Origin: Anaerolineae bacterium
GTDB taxonomy: Bacteria; Chloroflexota; Anaerolineae; Promineifilales; Promineifilaceae
Assembly: GCA_030425205.1 (NCBI GenBank)
Contig: JAUIAP010000015.1
Coordinates: forward strand, 62,001-126,000
DNA: 64,000 nt
Direction: 5' to 3'
This document shows positions 45,219 through 53,224 of this stretch, piece after piece; position 1 is the stretch's first letter, and each line of letters starts with the position of its first letter. The notes beneath the pieces were generated by a model. It searched no databases. It had not been told where the DNA came from and was given only the letters and a program-made list of their open reading frames with translations. The position numbers were made by a program, and so were the translations under genes.

Positions 45219-46052
45219 ATGAGTCATCGCCTTAAGACAAGAATCGGCCGAATCACCACCTACATCCTCCTAATTGCGCTCTCCGCCCTCATGCTGTTGC
45301 CGTTTGTTTGGATGGTGTCCGCCTCGCTCAAGCTCGATAAGGACGTGTTCGCTTATCCAATCCAATGGATTCCCGAAACCTTCCAGTGGAGCAACTATGT
45401 CGAAATTTGGCGGCAGGTGCCATTTTTGACTTTCTTCTTTAACACCATCAAGCTGACGGTTATCATCACGCTGTTGCAACTTTTCACGAGTAGCTTTGCG
45501 GGGTATGCGTTTGCCAAGCTGCACTTCAAGGGCAAAGATTTTGTCTTTTTGGCGTACATCGCCAGCATTGCAATTCCGTGGCAGTCGTATATGGTTCCAC
45601 AATTTATCATGATGCGGCGGCTCGGCTTGGTCGATACGCACATGGCGTTGATTTTGCTGCAAGCGTTTTCGGCATTTGGCGTCTTTCTGATGCGCCAATT
45701 TTTTATCAGCATTCCCAACGACATCATCGACGCGGCGCGGATCGACGGGTTGAGCGAGTGGGGCATCTATTATCGCATCATGTTGCCGCTTTCCAAGCCC
45801 GCGCTGGCGACGTTGACCATCTTCACCGCCGTCTTCGTCTGGAACGACTTTATGGGGCCGCTCATCTATCTCAACTCCGAAGGGTTGAAGACGATCCAGT
45901 TGGGGTTGCGCCTCTTCATTCAACAATATTCGGCCGATTATGCCCTTATCATGGCCGCCTCGCTCGTCTCGCTCATCCCCGTTGTTGCGCTATTCCTGGC
46001 GTTCCAACGCTTCTTTGTGGAAGGGATAGCGGCGACGGGGGTGAAGGGGTAG
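45219..46052 (+). CDS. ABC sugar transporter permease, MalG/UgpE type
   Basis: This 277-residue protein has six membrane helices and the EAA-type loop DAARIDGLSEWGIYYRIMLP near residue 190. It pairs with the permease at 44290. TAGGAGAG precedes the ATG at 45219, 11 bp after the previous stop. The segment LDKDVFAYPIQWIPETFQWS is typical of this permease group. Confidence 0.92.
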   Translation: MSHRLKTRIGRITTYILLIALSALMLLPFVWMVSASLKLDKDVFAYPIQWIPETFQWSNYVEIWRQVPFLTFFFNTIKLTVIITLLQLFTSSFAGYAFAKLHFKGKDFVFLAYIASIAIPWQSYMVPQFIMMRRLGLVDTHMALILLQAFSAFGVFLMRQFFISIPNDIIDAARIDGLSEWGIYYRIMLPLSKPALATLTIFTAVFVWNDFMGPLIYLNSEGLKTIQLGLRLFIQQYSADYALIMAASLVSLIPVVALFLAFQRFFVEGIAATGVKG

Positions 46053-46090
46053 CGGCGTAAAACGTAATGGTTTACGCCTTATTCTAAAAA

Positions 46091-47899
46091 ATGCACAGTC
46101 CCTTACAAAACAACCCTCTAAAAACCCGCGCCGACCTCCAATCAGCGGTGCGTAATCTGTTTGATCCGCTCAAGCCGTATTTTAGCGCGGGGGGTGCGCG
46201 GGTCGCGTTTGGAGCAACGGGCGCACATTACGACCGCCACGCCGCTGAGCTGGAGGCGTTTGCGCGACCGCTGTGGGGGATCGTGCCACTCGTCGCGGGA
46301 GGTGGCACGTTTGACGATTGGGATCTGTATCGGCGCGGCTTGGCGAACGGGACAAATCCCGACCATGCGGAATATTGGGGGGATTCGGCCGATTATGATC
46401 AACGCCTCGTCGAGATGGCGGCGTTTGGCTACGCGCTGGCACTCGTCCCCGAACATATCTGGGAACCGCTCACCCCCGCCGCCCAGCAGAATGTCGTTAC
46501 ATGGCTAAACGCAATCAACGTGCGCGATATACCGCCCAACAACTGGCACTTTTTCCGCGTGTTGGTCAACTTGGGGCTGGCCAACGTCGGCGCAGCACAC
46601 GACCCAGCGGCGAGGGAAAGGTCGCTCGACCTGCTCGAATCGTTCTATCTCGGCGACGGTTGGTACAGCGACGGCAACACCGTACAGCGTGACTACTACA
46701 TCCCGTTCGCCATGCAGTTTTACGGGCTGATCTACGCCAAACTCGCCTCGCACAGTGAACGCGCCCAACGCTTCCGCGAGCGGGCGATCCAGTTTGCCCC
46801 CGACTTTATGGCGTGGTTTTCGGCCGATGGTGCCGCCCTCCCATTTGGGCGCAGCCTGACGTATCGCTTCGCGCAAGGGGGATTTTGGGGTGCGCTGGCG
46901 TTTGCCGATGTGGAGGCGTTGCCGTGGGGGGTGGTCAAAGGGTTGCTGCTGCGACATTTGCGCTGGTGGCGGGATCGGCCGATTTTCGAGCGCGACGGCA
47001 TTCTCTCTATCGGGTACGCCTATCCCAACCTCAACATGGCGGAGCAGTACAACGCGCCCGGCTCTCCCTACTGGGCGATGAAGACGTTTTTGCCGTTGGC
47101 GTTGCCCGACTCGCACCCGTTTTGGCAAGCAGAGGAACTGCCCCTACCCGACATGCCCGCCGAACAGTCGCAGCCGCACGCCTTCCACATCATCTGCCGC
47201 CACGATGATCACGTTTTCGCGCTGGCGAGCGGGCAGACGGAGCCGTGGATTCGCCATGCGGCTGAGAAGTACGCCAAGTTCGCCTACTCGAATCAATTTG
47301 GTTTTAGTGTGCCGGCCGGTCGGCGTGGCTTGACGCAGTTGGCGGCCGACAGCATGTTAGCGATCAGCGACGACGGCGAACAGTATCGGGTGCGCGAACG
47401 CTGCATTTCGGCCGATACCGACAACGGCGCACTGCATTCAATTTGGCAACCGCAACCGGGTGTGACGGTTGAGACGTGGCTGCTGCCCGCGCTGCCGTGG
47501 CACATTCGCGTACATCGCGTCGTGACAGATCGGCCGATTTGGAGCGCAGAGGGCGGCTTTGCGCTCGATCGCATGGGGGATGATGTGTTTGTCGGTGGGG
47601 AAGAGATTGCCGAAACAGCCGCCGCCTGCGCCGTTTATCCCGCTGGTGGAAGCGGCTTGCGCGACCTCAACGGCCAGCGCGAAGGGCGCGTTGTGCGCGT
47701 CGATCCCAACACCAATCTACTCGCGCCGCGCACGGTGTTGCCGACGCTCGTTGCCCAACATGAGGCAGGCGAGCATTGGTTGGCGTGTGCGGTGTTGGCG
47801 TGTGCGGATGTGAGCAGTTTTCGGTCGAATTGGGAACATGTTCCTGATGGGGCGCGGATGAGCCATCTGCACCCCAAAAATGATGTTTACTTTCACTGA
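46091..47899 (+). CDS. DUF2264 family protein, probable polysaccharide-acting enzyme
   Basis: This 602-residue protein matches DUF2264: an alpha/alpha-barrel-like N-terminal half (LWGIVPLVAGGG, NNWHFFRVLVNLGLANVG, FYLGDGWYSDGN..RDYYIPFAMQFYGLIYAKL) and a beta-rich C-terminal half. Proteins with this domain occur in polysaccharide utilisation loci next to lyases, and the fold plan is similar to heparinase II/III-type lyases. No signal peptide is visible, so it would act inside the cell. It overlaps the next gene by 20 bp. The exact reaction is not established from the sequence. Confidence 0.8.
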   Translation: MHSPLQNNPLKTRADLQSAVRNLFDPLKPYFSAGGARVAFGATGAHYDRHAAELEAFARPLWGIVPLVAGGGTFDDWDLYRRGLANGTNPDHAEYWGDSADYDQRLVEMAAFGYALALVPEHIWEPLTPAAQQNVVTWLNAINVRDIPPNNWHFFRVLVNLGLANVGAAHDPAARERSLDLLESFYLGDGWYSDGNTVQRDYYIPFAMQFYGLIYAKLASHSERAQRFRERAIQFAPDFMAWFSADGAALPFGRSLTYRFAQGGFWGALAFADVEALPWGVVKGLLLRHLRWWRDRPIFERDGILSIGYAYPNLNMAEQYNAPGSPYWAMKTFLPLALPDSHPFWQAEELPLPDMPAEQSQPHAFHIICRHDDHVFALASGQTEPWIRHAAEKYAKFAYSNQFGFSVPAGRRGLTQLAADSMLAISDDGEQYRVRERCISADTDNGALHSIWQPQPGVTVETWLLPALPWHIRVHRVVTDRPIWSAEGGFALDRMGDDVFVGGEEIAETAAACAVYPAGGSGLRDLNGQREGRVVRVDPNTNLLAPRTVLPTLVAQHEAGEHWLACAVLACADVSSFRSNWEHVPDGARMSHLHPKNDVYFH

Positions 47900-49709
47900 G
47901 ATTTACGACGCAATCATCGCGGCACCCGACGACGCTCCGCTGCTGCCAACACTACCCGATCGAGCCGCGCCACACCTGCGCACATTCTACGCCGAACTCC
48001 GCGCCGACGCGGAACGTGCGCGAACGACCCCGATTCCCGCGCTCCCATACCAGCTCTTTCGGCTGTTCGAGCAATGTGGCGACCGCGCACAGTTTGAAGC
48101 GGTCTACATTGATCGGCGGCGGCGGTTGGTTGCGCTGGCGTTAGCGGCAAAGATCGACAGTGATACTACCAACCTCTTATCACTACACGAAATCATCTGG
48201 GAGATTTGTAACGAATACACGTGGTCGCTGCCCGCCCATCTGCCGGTGGGGTTGGCGGCGGTGCAGGCGCATCGGCTGCCGCCAGAGCAGGTCATCGACC
48301 TGTTCGCCGCGCATACGGCACATGCACTCGCCGAAACCCTGACGCTGCTTAGCGACCAAGTCGACGACTGGCTGCGCTTTCGTGTGCAGTCGGAGATCGA
48401 ACGGCGCATCTTCACCCCACTCTACCAGACGGCACACCGCTTCAAATGGGAGTGGGAACCGATCAACTGGGCGGCGGTTTGTGGCGGCTGCGTCGGGATG
48501 AGCGCGCTGATTTTGGAGCGGGATCGGGAGCGACTGGCGGGGATGATCGAGCGCGTCGTGCGGGCGATGGATGTATTTTTGTCGGGCTTTAGCGATGACG
48601 GCGCGTGTCTTGAAGGGATCGGGTATTGGGATTATGGGTTCGGCTATTTCGTCTACTTTGCGGAGATGTTGCGGGCGTTTACGGGTGGCAAGCTCGACCT
48701 GCTGGACAGCGAGCGAGTACGGCGGATCGCGGCGTTTCCGCAGACGGTTGCGCTGGGGGATGGGCGGTTTGTCAACTTTTCAGACGCATCGGCCGAATCC
48801 GTCATCCACCCTGGACTCTGCTCACGCTTAATGCAGCGACTCGGTCAATCCGTGCCGCTGCTCGCTGCCCCCAACTTCCACGCCGTTCACGTCTATCGCT
48901 GGGCTGACATCGTGCGCGATCTCTGCTGGACGGATGCGGCCGCGCTCGATCTACCCGTTGCGCCGGGGCAATTTTTTCTGCCCGACATCGGCTGGATCGT
49001 TGACCGACGCAAATTTGCAGGGCGTGTCGTTGCGTTTGCGGCGAAGGGCGGTCACAACGAGGAGCCGCATAACCATAACGATCTCGGCCACTTTGTGCTG
49101 CACATTGGCGGCGAAAATATCTTGGCCGACTTAGGGGCTGGGCTGTATACGCGCCAATATTTCAGCGATGAACGGTACGACGCGCTGCATACGGGGTCGC
49201 ACGGACATTCGGTTCCGATTATCGGCGGGCAGGTGCAGGAAGCGGGGAAGGCGTTTGCGGGGAAGGTGATCGCGCACGAGTTGCGATCTGATGGGGCGAT
49301 GCTGGCTCTGGATCTGGCAGGGGCGTATGCTGACGTGGCGCAGTTTGAGCGGCGATTTGAGTGGCGTGTGGGAGGGGATTCGGCCGATCTCCACCTCACC
49401 GACATCTTCGCGCTGGACGAGCCCGCGCAAATTGAAGAGCGGTTTATCAGCTTGCATCACGTCTCCGTGACGGATGATACGGCGACGTGGCATGGGGAGC
49501 ATGGGTCGCTCACGCTGCGTTTTGATGACAATGTGTGGTCGCCAGAAGTTTTGGCGCTTGCGACACATGATCACGCAGGTCGGCCAATGGTGGTGACCTG
49601 TTTGTCGCTAACCTCGTTGTCGACCAAATCGTTGCAAGCAGTCTTTCACATAGCAGTCAGACCAGAGCAAATGATGCCGTTCCAATCAATAGAATTAAGC
49701 ACGATTTAA
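47880..49709 (+). CDS. heparinase II/III-family polysaccharide lyase
   Basis: This 609-residue protein has an alpha/alpha-toroid N-terminal part (SDDGACLEGIGYWDYGFGYF with the family's E..YW pattern near residues 240-260). The C-terminal beta-sandwich has GHNEEPHNHNDLGHFVLH, typical of the heparinase II/III domain, with its metal-binding or catalytic histidines. It should cleave uronic-acid-containing chains by beta-elimination and produce the unsaturated ends used by GH88. No signal peptide is present. It overlaps the DUF2264 gene by 20 bp. The stop codon sits within the TTTA operator array of the apbE promoter. The polymer (heparinoid, alginate or other) cannot be named. Confidence 0.85.
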   Translation: MMFTFTEIYDAIIAAPDDAPLLPTLPDRAAPHLRTFYAELRADAERARTTPIPALPYQLFRLFEQCGDRAQFEAVYIDRRRRLVALALAAKIDSDTTNLLSLHEIIWEICNEYTWSLPAHLPVGLAAVQAHRLPPEQVIDLFAAHTAHALAETLTLLSDQVDDWLRFRVQSEIERRIFTPLYQTAHRFKWEWEPINWAAVCGGCVGMSALILERDRERLAGMIERVVRAMDVFLSGFSDDGACLEGIGYWDYGFGYFVYFAEMLRAFTGGKLDLLDSERVRRIAAFPQTVALGDGRFVNFSDASAESVIHPGLCSRLMQRLGQSVPLLAAPNFHAVHVYRWADIVRDLCWTDAAALDLPVAPGQFFLPDIGWIVDRRKFAGRVVAFAAKGGHNEEPHNHNDLGHFVLHIGGENILADLGAGLYTRQYFSDERYDALHTGSHGHSVPIIGGQVQEAGKAFAGKVIAHELRSDGAMLALDLAGAYADVAQFERRFEWRVGGDSADLHLTDIFALDEPAQIEERFISLHHVSVTDDTATWHGEHGSLTLRFDDNVWSPEVLALATHDHAGRPMVVTCLSLTSLSTKSLQAVFHIAVRPEQMMPFQSIELSTI

Positions 49710-49758
49710 AGATCGTTTAGGCTGATTTAAGCCGCAACGTTGCATCGAAAGGCATCCT
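49693..49758 (+). promoter_or_regulatory. TTTA-array promoter of apbE
   Basis: TTTA elements begin at 49706, 49717 and 49727, with a weaker ATTA about 11 bp before them, so they recur once per helical turn like PhoP/OmpR-type sites. CATCCT at 49753 lies exactly 26 bp after the last TTTA. The same geometry occurs at 50686 and at 55547 on the other strand. The array overlaps the stop codon of the lyase gene. Confidence 0.65.
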
Positions 49759-49764
49759 GTTCTT

Positions 49765-50703
49765 ATGAATAGAGATACCTTTTTTGCCATGGGGTGTGCG
49801 ATGACGGTGTGGAGCCGTGCGCCTGATTTGTCAGCCGTTGCGGCCATTTTTGAATCGGCCGAAAATCGCTTCTCCCGCTTTCGCCCCAACAGCGAACTCT
49901 CACGCCTCAATCGACAACCAAATTGTTGGGTGCATGTCTCTGTCGAGATGTGGGATGTGATCGAGATCGCGCTGCGACTTTCGGCCGAAACTGACGGTCT
50001 ATTTAACCCCTTCCTCCTCACACAACTCGAACGCGCTGGTTACGACCGCACATTTGATGCGCTAACTGACGACAGAACCTGTTGCGGGAACGCCTTTTCC
50101 CAAAACACGCTGCCTGTCGAACTGGATCATGCGAATCGCGCCGTTCGACTCGCAGATCATGCCCGCCTCGACTTAGGCGGCATCGTTAAGGGGTACACGG
50201 CGCAACAGGCGATTCAACATCTGCGCCAGTTTGGGCCGTGCCTGATCGACGCGGCGGGCGATTTGGTGGCGGGGAATGCGCCCGCTGGCGATCTGGGCTG
50301 GCCTGTCAGCGTGGGGGTGCCGTTTTCGCAAGAGCGTGACCTTTTGCGGATGTGGCTAGCGAATCGCACGCTGGCAACGTCGGGCATTGATCGCCGTCGT
50401 TGGCAGACTAACGCGGGAACCAAGCATCACATCATCGATCCACGCACGGGGGATTCGGCCGAAACAGATCTGCGCTCCGTCTCTGTTTGGATGGACGATG
50501 CGGGATCGGCCGAAGCGTATGCGACTGCCGCTATTGTGCTGGGTCTTGAGGCTGCTTATGACCTCCTATCCGAGCGCATGATCGGTGCGGCGTTGGTTGA
50601 TCAGTTCGGCCGATTATTGCTCACCCCCACCCTTGCCCCTTTCGCACAAATTGAACCAGACGTTGTCGTGCTGGGGCGCAACGTCGATTTAAGCGCGATT
50701 TAA
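49765..50703 (+). CDS. apbE: ApbE-family FAD:protein FMN transferase
   Basis: This 312-residue enzyme attaches FMN covalently to Ser/Thr of extracytoplasmic or membrane redox proteins. Family marks are RFSRFRPNSELSRLN near residue 37, LDLGGIVKGYTAQQA near residue 133, the DAAGDL segment and HHIIDPRTGDSAE with the metal-binding Asp. No signal peptide is seen, so it may act in the cytoplasm or use an unrecognised signal. It heads a redox module with ferric-reductase-like and DUF4405 membrane proteins. No obvious FMN-binding domain acceptor lies in the window. Its promoter carries the TTTA array. Confidence 0.92.
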   Translation: MNRDTFFAMGCAMTVWSRAPDLSAVAAIFESAENRFSRFRPNSELSRLNRQPNCWVHVSVEMWDVIEIALRLSAETDGLFNPFLLTQLERAGYDRTFDALTDDRTCCGNAFSQNTLPVELDHANRAVRLADHARLDLGGIVKGYTAQQAIQHLRQFGPCLIDAAGDLVAGNAPAGDLGWPVSVGVPFSQERDLLRMWLANRTLATSGIDRRRWQTNAGTKHHIIDPRTGDSAETDLRSVSVWMDDAGSAEAYATAAIVLGLEAAYDLLSERMIGAALVDQFGRLLLTPTLAPFAQIEPDVVVLGRNVDLSAI

Positions 50704-50752
50704 CATTGTTTAGGTTGGCGTTTAAACAACTCGCTCTCCCAGCGACTATCCT
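50686..50752 (+). promoter_or_regulatory. TTTA-array promoter of the small secreted protein gene
   Basis: TTTA elements begin at 50688, 50699, 50709 and 50721 (steps 11, 10, 12). TATCCT at 50747-50752 lies 26 bp after the last one. The array overlaps the apbE stop codon. Confidence 0.7.
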
Positions 50753-50817
50753 TTTGTCATCAACTCAAACAACACGGCGGGTCGCAACAGAGCTTGCCCC
50801 GCACAATCAGGAACAGC

Positions 50818-51183
50818 ATGAACAAACAACAACTTACCAACTTACTCGGCGCAGGAACCATTTCGGCGTTAGCAGTCGCACTCGCGCTCATGTTCGGTGG
50901 ACGCGGCACACAGGCAGACAACGCCATCCCCGCGCAGGACACTAATGCCGTGACCGAGGTTGTGACGGCCGATAGTTACAACGCGCTGATCGAACAGAAT
51001 GCCCAATTGCAAGAGGCGGTCGATGTGCTACAGGCCCGCGAAACGCAGTATCAGGAGCAGATAACAGCGGCGCAAGTTGCACTCGACGCGCAAGCAAATG
51101 TGGATGGGTACACAGAAGGCGCGTATGAAGAAGACGAAGAGTACGAGGAACATGAGGAACACAAAGAAGATGATGACGACTAG
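50818..51183 (+). CDS. small exported coiled-coil protein with acidic tail
   Basis: This 121-residue protein has one N-terminal hydrophobic segment (LLGAGTISALAVALALMFGG) that is a signal or anchor, then a coiled-coil stretch (LIEQNAQLQEAVDVLQARET), and a very acidic tail rich in Glu, Asp and Tyr with two His. The tail could bind metal ions. It sits between apbE and a ferric-reductase-like gene and has its own TTTA-array promoter, so a role in metal or electron handling is plausible. There is no recognised family. Confidence 0.7.
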   Translation: MNKQQLTNLLGAGTISALAVALALMFGGRGTQADNAIPAQDTNAVTEVVTADSYNALIEQNAQLQEAVDVLQARETQYQEQITAAQVALDAQANVDGYTEGAYEEDEEYEEHEEHKEDDDD

Positions 51184-51255
51184 CGGCTAAGTACGGAGCT
51201 GATGTTGCGGGCGATATTGGTTATTAACAAATTAAACGGGCACTTGGAAACCTAT

Positions 51256-51355
51256 GGTTAAAACCAGAGGCTGACACGCAAAACACGCTAAAGGGCGTTG
51301 ACTTCCAGTGCGTTTGATCCGAAGGGTCGGATACCGACAACGCACTTTGTGTAAT
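51256..51355. repeat. dispersed repeat, copy 2
   Basis: GTCGGATACCGACAACGCAC and flanking bases at 51302-51350 are the inverse of 17528-17573 with few mismatches. TTAAAACCAGAGGCTGACACGC at the left end matches the 17-kb copy directly. It occupies most of the 283-bp gap between the two small genes; the rest shows nothing recognisable. Confidence 0.6.
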
Positions 51356-51466
51356 AGCCTCGAACGCGAAGCGGGGGCGGTAGCCCTATTTCAACCGTAG
51401 GATTTTGTCCCCGTTTCATTTGTTGACTTGCAAAATTTCCCGCAACACGCTCAATGGAGATAAGAG

Positions 51467-51733
51467 ATGACAACTGGCAGAAATCGGCCGAAACCCGGCC
51501 AACAACTCAAATCGTTCTTCGCAGTTGGGGGGATCGTCACGACCCTACTCGGCGCAAATTTTCTCGCCAACCGCGAACAAGCTGTTGCCGCCACTACCGC
51601 CCCCCAACTCGTCTTACTGGACACCACACAAACGGATAACATGACAAGCACAGGCAACCCATATCTCGACAACAATACGCCAATTCAGCAACTCGTCATC
51701 CCCGAACCCGTCGCCCGCTCCCGTTCGTCATAA
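51467..51733 (+). CDS. small membrane protein upstream of the ferric-reductase-like gene
   Basis: This 88-residue protein has a basic N-terminus, one hydrophobic segment (SFFAVGGIVTTLLGANFLA) and a polar, Thr/Asn-rich outer tail. AATGGAGA precedes the ATG. It lies 66 bp before the ferric-reductase-like gene, with two hairpins between, and may be an accessory to it. No family is recognised. Confidence 0.65.
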   Translation: MTTGRNRPKPGQQLKSFFAVGGIVTTLLGANFLANREQAVAATTAPQLVLLDTTQTDNMTSTGNPYLDNNTPIQQLVIPEPVARSRSS

Positions 51734-51738
51734 CAGAA

Positions 51739-51789
51739 AAGCCTGCTTAAGCAGGCTTAAACAACCTAGCCTGTGTCTTCAGGCACAGG
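51739..51789 (+). terminator. two hairpins in the leader of the ferric-reductase-like gene
   Basis: AAGCCTGCTTAAGCAGGCTT at 51739-51758 is a perfect palindrome able to form a 10-bp stem (tight loop). CCTGTG and CACAGG at 51769-51789 can form a second, shorter stem just before the start codon. They may attenuate or pause transcription or translation. Confidence 0.4.
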
Positions 51790-51799
51790 TTTATCAAAA

Positions 51800-52450
51800 A
51801 TGACCACGACTCAACCCAACACCCAACTCGACAATTTTCCGCTCTGGCCGCTCGGCGTCATTCTAGGTGCGGCAGCGGCATTGCTCTGGGCATTGTTGCC
51901 CACAATCACACCGCCCGACTGGTTGTCAGGCGGTAAAGCGGCGTGGTATTTGACACGCGCTAGCGGTACAGTCAGCTATTTTCTGCTCGCCGCCTCAACG
52001 ATTTGGGGCTTACTGCTCAGCACAAAACTGATCAAGCAGCACATCCCGCCCGCTATCTCGCTCGCCATGCACAACCACCTATCGTGGACAGCGATTGTGC
52101 TCTCTGCATTTCACGCCTACATTTTGCTGTTCGACACCTACTACACCTACACGTTCGCCGATTTGCTGATACCATTCAAGGGGCCGTATGCGCCGCTGTG
52201 GGTCGGCTTGGGCGTTCTCGGTTTCTATCTTGCCCTGCTCACATCGGCGAGCTTCAACTGGCGCAAGCGCATCGGTCAGAAAACTTGGCGCAAACTCCAT
52301 TATCTAACGTTTCTGGCCTATATTTTCGTCACCCTGCACGGCTGGATGGCGGGGACAGATTCGGCCGAACTGCGCCCCCTCTTCATCACCAGCAGCGCAG
52401 TCGTTTTTTTCCTGACGCTGTATCGCATTCTGGATGCAGTTAGAAAGTAA
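51800..52450 (+). CDS. ferric-reductase-like haem membrane protein
   Basis: This 216-residue protein has about six membrane helices and the ferric-reductase/YedZ-type transmembrane domain. Histidines that can hold two b-type haems are visible in SLAMHNHLSWTAIVLSAFHA and in KLHYLTFLAYIFVTLHGWMA. It lacks FAD and NAD(P)H domains, so it should pass electrons across the membrane to or from a partner, possibly a flavinylated one given the nearby apbE. A 17-bp-stem hairpin begins just after its stop codon and separates it from the response regulator gene. Confidence 0.82.
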   Translation: MTTTQPNTQLDNFPLWPLGVILGAAAALLWALLPTITPPDWLSGGKAAWYLTRASGTVSYFLLAASTIWGLLLSTKLIKQHIPPAISLAMHNHLSWTAIVLSAFHAYILLFDTYYTYTFADLLIPFKGPYAPLWVGLGVLGFYLALLTSASFNWRKRIGQKTWRKLHYLTFLAYIFVTLHGWMAGTDSAELRPLFITSSAVVFFLTLYRILDAVRK

Positions 52451-52452
52451 AA

Positions 52453-52492
52453 CGTGGTGCGTGGTGCGTGAAATAACGCACCACGCACCACG
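52453..52492. repeat. perfect 17-bp-stem GTGGTGCGTG hairpin
   Basis: CGTGGTGCGTGGTGCGT at 52453-52469 pairs without mismatch with 52476-52492 across the loop GAAATA. It starts 2 bp after the reductase stop codon and lies 10 bp before the response regulator ATG. A shorter relative is at 5609-5651. Confidence 0.8.
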
Positions 52493-52502
52493 CATCACGC
52501 AC

Positions 52503-53189
52503 ATGACAAAAATTCTCCTAATCGACGACGACCCCATGATCACCAACCCACTCGCCCGCACGCTGCGCCAGCACGGGTATGAGGTGCGCGTGGCAAACAA
52601 CGGACGGCGCGGACTTGAGACGGCGGCCGAAATGGAGCCGGAGGCGGTCATACTCGACGTGATGATGCCAGAAATAGACGGCTGGGAAACGTGTCGTGAG
52701 TTGCGCCAGCGTAGCAGCGTGCCGATCTTGATGCTGACGGCGATGGGCGAGGAGATCGACCGCATTTTGGGGCTAGAACTCGGCGCAGACGACTACATCA
52801 CCAAGCCGTTCAGCAGCCGCGAACTGATCGCACGCATCAAGGCTCTGCTGCGGCGTGTCGCGCTCGATCAGGCCATCATTCCCAATAGCACGCTCGAAGT
52901 GAACGGTATTACGCTCGATCTGGACAATCGGTGTGTTCAGAAAGCAGGTGAACAGCTTGCGTTGCGCTTCAAGGAGTTTGAGCTGCTTGCGTTGCTGATG
53001 GCAAATGTGGGGCAGGTCGTCTCGCGTGCTGAAATTTTCGATAAAGTGTGGGGAACTGACTGGCTAGGCGATACGCGCACGCTCGATGTCCACATTCGCT
53101 GGCTGCGCGAGAAGATCGAGGAAAACCCCAGCAAGCCCGACCTGATTCAGACGGTGCGCGGCGTGGGGTATCGCTTTGTAGGCGGGTAG
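52503..53189 (+). CDS. OmpR/PhoB-family response regulator
   Basis: This 228-residue two-domain protein has a receiver domain with D8-D10, phospho-acceptor D52 (AVILDVMMPEIDG), T79 and K101, followed by a winged-helix DNA-binding domain (about 130-228) with FELLALLMANVGQVVSRAEI and DVHIRWLREKIE. OmpR-type regulators bind direct repeats spaced by one helical turn, which fits the TTTA arrays at 49693, 50686 and 55506. ATG at 52503 is chosen because the frame upstream consists of the hairpin repeat. The partner kinase follows after 35 bp. Confidence 0.93.
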   Translation: MTKILLIDDDPMITNPLARTLRQHGYEVRVANNGRRGLETAAEMEPEAVILDVMMPEIDGWETCRELRQRSSVPILMLTAMGEEIDRILGLELGADDYITKPFSSRELIARIKALLRRVALDQAIIPNSTLEVNGITLDLDNRCVQKAGEQLALRFKEFELLALLMANVGQVVSRAEIFDKVWGTDWLGDTRTLDVHIRWLREKIEENPSKPDLIQTVRGVGYRFVGG

Positions 53190-53224
53190 AAATTGCACGC
53201 TCGCCTATCGGGAATGATGTAAAT

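Noticed and set aside
52434-52502. Upstream extension of the response regulator
   Set aside because: The extra codons come from the stop region of the preceding gene and from the GTGGTGCGTG hairpin; receiver domains start at the MTKILLID position.
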